The translations under genes were made by a program, and so were the position numbers. 64,000 nt of DNA, from assembly GCA_002118135.1 (NCBI GenBank), contig BDIU01000023.1, positions 187,296-251,295 of the forward strand, written 5' to 3'. Positions 56,708 to 64,000 of this stretch are shown piece after piece. The number at the start of each line of letters is the position of its first letter. Position 1 is the stretch's first letter. Under the pieces are notes generated by a model that was given only the letters and a program-made list of their open reading frames with translations, ran no database searches and had not been told where the DNA came from. The stretch is from Trebouxia sp. TZW2008. Its lineage: Eukaryota; Chlorophyta; Trebouxiophyceae; Trebouxiales; Trebouxiaceae.

Positions 56708-59700
56708 TCATGATCTGGTGTTGTAAAGCACAACTTGCTTGGTGGTGGCGCAGAAAAGTGTAGACCCTATTGAGTACATGGCTGTTGGCTCGAAGCCAAT
56801 AACTCCTCTGCTCACGGTCCTGCATGCAGTGCTCAGACATGGGAATGCAGCACTGTAACAAGTTGAGGTCATGAAAAGGTGACTGTACAAGCACACGACA
56901 GTACGTGCGTCGCCACACGGCAATGGCAGGATGCCCAGTCACACCTAGCATGTTGTTGAATGCAACATCTGCATACACATCCAGACCAGCGTTCTCTCCG
57001 CCATTGCATAGCAGCATGTATCAACATACAACGGGACATTGTAGACAAAGCACTTTGGTCAAGCAACAGCTGCCATACCTGCCGCTTTCACAGCAGTACA
57101 AGGACAGCCGGTCAGACTTGGGACCGCCACATGCTATGCTACTGCCCTCTGCCACAAACAAGGCCTGATATACTTGACTACACCTGCACGTGTGTACAAC
57201 ATTAGCTGATGCTGTGTGCAAGACATCTTTGCAAGCAATTTGTCCAGTCATGCTGGAGAGTAGACAGTTCGCTGACAGCATACTAGGCGTGAACATTGAC
57301 AAGGTGTATGCAGGCAGCAAGGTCACGCGTTCTTTGAAAGACACAAGGGAACAGCAAAAAGGTCTGAGAGGGTCCTGGATCTTGATCTGCAGAGGCTTTT
57401 GCAATGTCAAAGGTCATTAGGCTGGCTAGCTTGTCGTATTACCGTGTGGCTGAAGTGTGTCCTTTGAATGTCTGCAATGGCTTCTCAAAGCATCTCAGAT
57501 CCCACAAGTGGACATGAGGATCTGTGCCAGTAGACAGGAGCTGAATGGCATTGGTGGGATGCCATCTGACACAGTTGACACATCCATCGTGTGCATTGGC
57601 AATGACGCAGCTGCAACTTTGACTTCTTGTGTCAACAATCTTGATGCACCTGCATCAGAAATGCTGATTTGGGATTCGATCACTCTTTGCATGCTAGCAC
57701 AGCAAGAGCTGACATGGTCAGTTCCACAGCCAATTGCATGGCCTGTGTAAGACAGCGTTTGCAACACAGCTGCAGACACATGCACCAACGTGTGCTGCAT
57801 TGTCGCTCTGCGTCAGTGCAAGAGCCCTTCATGCATATTGCTAGGCTCTGTTCAGAGCTGTACCCAGTGTGAAGGGAACAGCTGGGTTGATGAAGCCATG
57901 GGCTCTGTGCAGTGCAGCTGTACAGCGTGTCAGTATCACCATCATTGTCTCTTACGTGATCCGCGTACAATTGCACGAGAAACCATGCCCAAGCTGTGCA
58001 ACAGACACAAACAAACACGGTCAGCGTAAACGAAACACTATGAGTGCGCATGCGTGAATGCCCAACGACAACACAAAAAGCTGCAGTATCACCATTGCCA
58101 GGTCTGAAGATGTGACATTATCAAGACGGCATTGGAGTTGCTGCCTGTGACTCACATGTCATTGCCACATGTGGCCACGATTTGCTGATCTTGCCAGCGT
58201 GCGCACTTGACAGCCCCAGCATGCTGTTGCTCATAGCTGTGGAGAAGCTGTATCTTGCCTGAGGAGTCCAGCTTTGACACAGCCATGCTGCAATCTTTTG
58301 AAGCTGTGGCAATGTTGCTTGCCAGGCAGTGCATGGACCAGATGCCACCTGCAATACATCAGCAATACGCTGGAAATGCCAAGGAGGGCACATATTTGCA
58401 GCATAAACGCATTTGAGTATGACTGTTGCATGGACAAAGTTCTCAGCATCATCGTCATCAAGCGCACATGTTTGCAGCATATATGCACTTGAGTAATGAC
58501 TGTTACACGGCAAGCTTGCTCAGCATCATCGCCAAGGAACTCACATGTTTGCAGCACATTGGCAGTTGAGCAATGACTGTTGCAGTGACACTTTTTTCAC
58601 CGCCGTCCAAAATGCAGCTCAGCATGGCAACTGGGGCTTGCACAACCGTGTGGCAGGCTGATTGAACATGTGGAGATATCAATTGCTACAATTTTGGCTC
58701 AGATTGCCCTTGACTTTTTGTTCTTGATCTTTTTAGAAAACAACACCATTTAATGGAAAGCACAGAGTACCAGACAAGAGAAACGATGCAGCTGCGCATT
58801 GTGAGCAGCCCTGCAGGTCAATCTGACAAGTACATGCTGGACTGCACCTGCATGCAGTGACTCAGTCTGTGTCACTGGCAGCGGTCTGCCATCACAACAC
58901 TTGCTCATGTCCCAAAGGCTGACACTGCCGTCATTTGAGGCTGTGAGCAGCCAAGGGAGCTTGCCGGCGCTGTTGCTACCATCAGCAGGGTACTGCTGCT
59001 GAAGGGTAGCATCTGACGGCACCAGCTGCACATCTGCAATCCAGCTTTTGTGAAGCTTGGCTGATAGCAGAGGCGCTACCTCCCCCTCTTGCCCAGCCTG
59101 AATCTAGCACACTTGTAACACACAGCGCAACTGCATGGCCCACTGAATCATGTCCTTTCTGCTGACTGGAAATTTTGAGTGAAGGCTCAACCATGGATGC
59201 ATGCATGCAGGTAGCCAGTCTGTGGCATGTCTGTCATGCAGGGCAATAAACTTTTTCCACATACCTGGCACTTTTGTTCAAGTTTGCAACAACAGATCAG
59301 GTGCTGAAAACACATCACAAAACATTTCCTTTTGCCTTGAAACGCATGAGCCATATGTTTCGTGCAGCTGTCTTGACGGCAGTGTAAGAGTCTCTCAACG
59401 TTCCAGGACTTTGGTTGCACAAGTTGACAAATTGTGCACCCGCAGTGGCCTGGCGACAAGCTTGCAGGTCAGCTGAATTGCTTGCTGATGCTGAAGCAGG
59501 CTACAAAACTGCTGGACAGCTTACCATGACCTGACCAATGCCAAAGACTGCAGCATGCCCATTTTTGCCACCAGCAGCAAGCAAGTTGCCTTGAACATCC
59601 ACACTGCACTTCACAAGCCAGATTGCAGCAACTGCAGCACCCATGCAATGCGTGGTTACAAACGTTGGTTTGCTTGAGGCAATGTTGTGCACCCACTGCC

Positions 59701-61315
59701 TGAAGTAGCAGCCGTTTCAGAATTGCGTCAGCTGCATGCTTCAAAATATCTACCTCACAGGTATTGCGCTTGCTACATGTCATGTGCTGAAGAACAAGGG
59801 CATGATAGTTCTGAGAATGGGTTGGCAAGAGTGTGTATGTGCGGCAGCAGATGGTGCATCAGCAAATCTATTGCTGTAGGCTGATGCAGCAAAAATAGAA
59901 AGTACTACAATTTACCTGTAAGCCCTAACCAATTTGGGATCTGTCAGCTGACCAGGCATCTGTGCAAAACCTGTGATGCCTTCAATGCTGTTCGCACCAG
60001 CAACATCAGCTCTGCAACACGTCACATATTACGCTGAGCTGTCTGAGCCAAATCAAGTAGTCATGCATGAACAACTTCCACGAATGCAGTGCCGCCCTGA
60101 CGGGGCATGATTCAAGCATAGGCTGATTGAAGCTGAGACCATCGTGCACAGCAATGCAGGATGTGACTTTGATACAGATTGTCTCAAGGCCAGAAATGCA
60201 TGCACAGATGCATGCAGGCCCTCTCTGTAGGCATTGCATGATGAAGACAGAAGTGCTGGACTTTTCAAGATGCATCACAATCTACAATCTGTCTGCACCT
60301 CAAGCAAGACTGCGCCTGGCACACATAGCTGATGACTGATGAGTCATCATACACATCTGCCACAGGCTCACCAGCTGGTGGGTCATCCTGCAGCCATGAT
60401 CATAAATATTCAGAATACAATCAGCAAAATGTTGCAGAGGACAGTTGCAAGGGCTTTTGCAAACAGTAATGCAGACACTATCGGGTTCGAGACATGCATT
60501 GTCCAGGCTTTTTATCTGGATACTACCTGAATGCTTTGCACCTAGTTGTGATACTTGCCTGTCCAGCTTCTGACTGATTTGCAGCAGCAGCAGCAGCAGC
60601 AGCTGTGCCTGCTCGTGCACGCAAGCTGTATGACCGCTGTGGCACGACAGCTTTGGGCTTTGCACCAGACAGTTTGGCTCTGACAGCAGGCACTGCAACT
60701 GGCTTTGCAGGCTTCACCAGTTGGACCATGCGCTGAAGTCCCAGGCTCTCCATCCTCTCACGATTGCGCTGAATGCGCTCTTGCCTCTGCCCTGATGACA
60801 AGAGCCCTCTGTCAGCGCTGTTGTGAAATATCTCAGCTTGTGTTACATTACGAAACGCCTCAGCTTTGGAACCTCACCTCCTGTTCATATGAGTTCGTCT
60901 CCAAGCTCGATACAGCTGCTGACGACAGAGTGCAGCTACCATTGATCAAGGGGGCTTGCATCTCAGATGTCGGTGCAGAAGCAGAGGCAGAAGTGCCTGT
61001 CGCTGTCTCAGCAGGGCATGAGTGGTCTGGCTGCATGCTGTTATGTTCTTCAGCAGGCGGAGGCTGCTCTGCAGCAGACTGTGCTTGAACTGCGATCCGA
61101 AGTGCTGCAAAACTGGTCCCTGTTGCGCCACTCCGACTGTCATGGCTTGACCCGTCAGCATCAGCAACAGCTGGAGGGGCCAGTTGGTTTGTATCCAAGG
61201 AATTGGGCAGACTACACTGCTTGGGTTCTTTTGCGGGCAGCTGAATGGCTCTTTGCTGGCCAGGCTTGGCGAAGAAGCTCAACAAAGTTTTCTGCCTTTT
61301 GTGGGCATTGGACAT
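56708..61315 (-). CDS. WD40-repeat protein with N-terminal PCNA-interaction (PIP-box) motif
   Basis: The ATG at 61315 is followed at once by KRQKTLLSFFAKP, a canonical PIP box (Q-x-x-L-x-x-F-F) with flanking basic residues. This predicts PCNA binding and a nuclear role. Exon 1 ends at 60878. Exon 2 (about 60790-60559) is basic with NRERMESLGLQRM and RSYSLRAR, and its donor is GC (CAG then GCAAGT). Later coding blocks, in order: near 60390-60306 and 60010-59918 (acidic linker), 59640-59530 (LLAAGGKNGHAAVFG), 59060-58837 (SWIADVQLVP, then LLTASNDGSVSLWDMS), 58350-58158 (GIWSMHCLASNIATASKD, then HAGAVKCARW), 57600-57460 (RWHPTNAIQLLSTGTDPHVH), 57170-57080, 57005-56930 and a last block ending at 56708. 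It resembles WDR76/CMR1-type proteins at the N-terminus. Repeats are clear; subfamily is not. Several exon borders are approximate. Confidence 0.75.
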
Positions 61316-62018
61316 CGCAGTCACCGATTGCGTTGCATGTCATGCGGCAGACACCCTTCTGACGGGATCCGCAGCCGTAGGTCTCGCAGTCCAGCCCGAT
61401 GTGTGTTCAATACAGCTGTCTCCCCCTGAGCAACGGCGCTTCGTGTGTGCGCTTTCGAGATATACCCGTGCTGCGATTCGTGCATGCCATCTGGCTCGAT
61501 TTGAAATTGAAGCCAAGAGGGAAGAAGCGGAAAGGCAAGCGAGGGGCAATCTGCCCTTCCAGCTGCCCTTCCATATTCCGGAAAGGCCCTACGATCTTGA
61601 AGCACAGGGACCTAACCCCTGGGTGCAACAGAGCTATCAAAAGGCGCACAGACCTTGCTGCGACCGCTCGCTGATAGGTCAAGCTTTGCTTCGTTGCTAT
61701 TGCTGTTCAGGATCTCTCAAGCTCGGACCAGCGGCAATCATCGAGGCTCAATCTTCTCTTAGCTCTGTGCCTTCCACCTTTGGCCAGGCAAGTCCAACCC
61801 ACAGCCATTTCTGGGTTACATGACAAGCCAAAATTGCAGCTGAAAATGTGGTCTGCCTGCTGCACCTCGATTTGAGCTGAGAGTGGACAGCCTGAACAAA
61901 CAAAATTTCTCGCCTTGCATGTTGATCTGAACACCCCAAAGTATCTAAGCGCTTGGTCGTCTGCAGCTCGTCCTCGGAGTCGAGGACAGCTGGCATTGCA
62001 CGGTTATTTTGAGGTATA
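61316..62018. promoter_or_regulatory. Divergent promoter region, WD40 / GRAM genes
   Basis: About 700 bases between divergent starts. Unusually, it is open in several frames on both strands (plus 61245-61823, minus 61605-61321 and 61682-61407). I recognise no domain in any, so a small gene here is possible but unsupported. Confidence 0.45.
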
Positions 62019-63998
62019 ATGCCCTCTCGTGACCCTCCGCAGAACCCCTCACTCGCTTCCGCAAAACGGGCTGCAAGCATCGGTCAGTTGTCTCAGGCTT
62101 CGAGCTTCGAGGAAGTCAGACTAGAGGATTATCGCAACACTAGCTCAGACTCTGAAGACGATCAGAACAAGAAGCGTTCAAGCGCTCCTGCAGTCAGCGC
62201 TTCTCAGAAAGCCGAGTCAGGCACTAAGGTCAAGCCCACAGGACGACCACCAGCATCAGCCAGCAAGCCTGCAGCCATGCATATGATCGACGACGACAAC
62301 GACCTCATTCAGCCAAATGACAAGAAGGACGTCTCATTGCGTGAGCTACACGATCCAATTGAGGGCGATTCTGCAGACATCAGTTGGAGGGGAAATTCAG
62401 AAGTCAAGTCACACGCTGGTAAGACTTGAAACAGCCTGTGATAACATCTGAGGCTTCCCTTCCTGTTCCTGCCCACTTTGAACACTTGTATTGCCTTCCT
62501 GTTCCTGACCACTCCCGACACCTTGCGCAACACTGCAGCTCAAGAAGCCAAAGCTCATGACCTTGCTGGAGACAATCCAAAAGATTTTGATCCCTTCAAA
62601 GACGCTGAGAGAGCTGCTCAGAAGGCTGCTGCACTTGCAGCAGCTACTGTGAACAACCTGAATCTCAAAGATGTTTCATCCAAGGTATCAGCTGCCCGAC
62701 CTATTTATAAGTCACGCAACTTGTCAAAGAGACATGCATACCCACTTTGCCTTGTTGTGCAGTCATCAGATACTACTTAGACGGCTGATGCAACTGGTCA
62801 GTGCGTGTCAGCCGCCTAAACACTCATCAATGCTGTGCAACATACCTTACAAGCACAGTAATTGTTCAATGTCATGCATGCAAACTCGTACTCAATCATT
62901 TGTTCAGTGATTGATGGTTGATCAGTCAATTGCGCAATGCATTATTTAAACCCCTTTTTGGTTAATCTGGTTGATTGCCTGATCAACTGCTGAGTTTGCT
63001 GGCATGGCTCATTGCAAGCTGACCCTGAGCTTTGTGTAAATTTGTAGTTGTTGGGGGGTGCTAGCGAGGCGAAGAAGGGCATGTTCTCCATAGCTAATGA
63101 TGTCAGCAGCTGGTGGGCCAATCTAGATCCTGGAGTCCCCAAGCCTTCACAGCCAGCCACTGCATCATCCAGATCAGCAGCAGACGCACAGCAGGTACAT
63201 GACATTCTCACATTTGCATGATTGCAATATGCAACTCGGCAGCAGATTTACAGCAGCTACATGACATGCTCATGCTTGCATGATTGCCACACCCAGATCA
63301 GCAGCAAACAAACAGCAGCTACATGTCTGTTTTTGCTTCGTTTAAGCACCATACTCTTGTTTTCATCGGTTGATACTCAGAATACTTACGTATTGGATAT
63401 TATGTGTTGGCCCCAAAGCATAAACCATTTCACGTTTTGCAGTAGATCTCAACATTTTGCGGTGCATCCCAGTGATGTATACTCTCGAATACTGAGTGTT
63501 GTTTGTCACCTATTGTGTATTGGGTGTTAAGTATGGTGATTGACTGTTGTTTCTGTACATATGCATTGCCTGAATCAGCAGGAGATGCACAGCAGGTAAA
63601 TGACATGCTCATTTTTTGGTTGTGCCTTCTGATACTGTGGATGTGTCATGCTCTTTTTGGCATGGCTGCTGTTTGTGCTGTTGATTGGATGCACTCAAGG
63701 GTATACAGCCTGGTCAGTCTCAAGTTGGTTCAGGAGCACACCACAGTAACAATAACATGCGTCTTTGCCTGTGACATGGGGCTTTCCTATGTATGATAAA
63801 CATACGGAGTGTTGTTACCGCATGGATACTACTACGCAATGACTGGGTAGAAAGGAAGAATCCCGTGTGATGCAGGGCAGCGCTGAGCTGACTGAGCTGT
63901 TCGACCTGGAGCCTACTGAGGAGCTTCTGGAGCGATTTGCTTGTGCACTTCTACAGTCCTACACTTGCACGCACAACACTTTCACTCCTGCCCAACAG
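62019..63998 (+). CDS. GRAM-domain protein, N-terminal part
   Basis: Exons: 62019-62418, 62539-62684, 63048-63194 and 63876-63998, all in phase. The last ends CAACAG with GT as the final two bases, so the gene runs on past the right edge. The first about 180 residues are polar and Ser/Asp-rich with an acidic patch (MIDDDNDLIQ) and an Ala-rich helix (ERAAQKAAALAAATVNN). SSWWANLDPGV follows. The last exon (ELFDLEPTEELLERFACALL) matches the start of a GRAM domain, a lipid-binding fold found in membrane-contact-site and Rab-GAP proteins. The diagnostic core of the domain is outside the window, so the family call is tentative. Confidence 0.6.
63205..63620 (+). repeat. Copies of the 3' end of GRAM-gene exon 3
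   Basis: The exon end and donor flank (AGATCAGCAGCAGAC, ACAGCAGGTACATGACAT, TTTGCATGATTGC) recur near 63228-63280, 63290-63325 and 63573-63615, downstream of the intact exon ending at 63194. The third copy keeps GCACAGCAGGTAAATGACAT. Confidence 0.85.
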
Positions 63999-64000
63999 GT

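Noticed and set aside
59201..59476. Plus-strand frame with a WD-like phrase (DGSVRVS)
   Set aside because: It lies antisense inside the minus-strand WD40 gene and has no supporting exons on the plus strand.

Overview
The window is eukaryotic nuclear DNA, most likely from a chlorophyte green alga. Every gene is split into short exons by GT-AG introns of about 60-700 bases, with a few GC-AG introns. The gene set is that of the green lineage: plant-type plastid HDR (IspH) with a transit peptide, a LUMINIDEPENDENS-like protein, a HOS15/TBL1-type corepressor, a class IV histone deacetylase and an organellar ClpP. I cannot name the species. The left and right ends both cut through genes.

Layout, left to right: a P5-type ATPase (168-6165, minus, 3' part outside the window); a LisH-WD40 TBL1/HOS15-like gene (7627-11373, minus); cytosolic ribosomal protein L12 (11624-12400, plus); ClpP (13469-14553, minus); an HDAC11-like deacetylase (15252-17709, minus); a LUMINIDEPENDENS-like gene (18198-26090, plus); HDR/IspH (26718-28644, minus); a UXT/prefoldin-like gene (28878-29372, plus); a CLASRP/SWAP-type splicing regulator (29782-34348, minus); mitochondrial methylmalonate-semialdehyde dehydrogenase (34917-41774, plus); a very large single-pass membrane glycoprotein of unknown family (42904-55704, plus); a WD40 protein with an N-terminal PCNA-interaction motif (56708-61315, minus); and the start of a GRAM-domain protein (62019 to the right edge, plus). 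Several neighbours share short divergent promoters: TBL1/RPL12, HDAC/LD-like, HDR/UXT, CLASRP/MMSDH and WD40/GRAM.

The genes are housekeeping genes of unrelated pathways (isoprenoid synthesis, valine catabolism, proteolysis, translation, chromatin, splicing) and do not form a functional cluster. TBL1/HOS15-like and HDAC are chromatin-repression proteins, but nothing in the sequence links them directly.

The most unusual structure is a recurrent pattern of tandem duplications that span exon-intron junctions, seen in five of the thirteen genes. Truncated copies of an exon's 5' part, with its splice acceptor, pile up upstream of the intact exon. Truncated copies of an exon's 3' part, with its splice donor, pile up downstream. 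The dehydrogenase exon starting at 40985 has six degenerate copies before it. The introns also hold a MITE family with CAGT termini and TA target sites (four clear copies), a second dispersed repeat of about 65 bases (four copies), and simple-sequence tracts. GC-AG introns appear at least five times, always after CAG.
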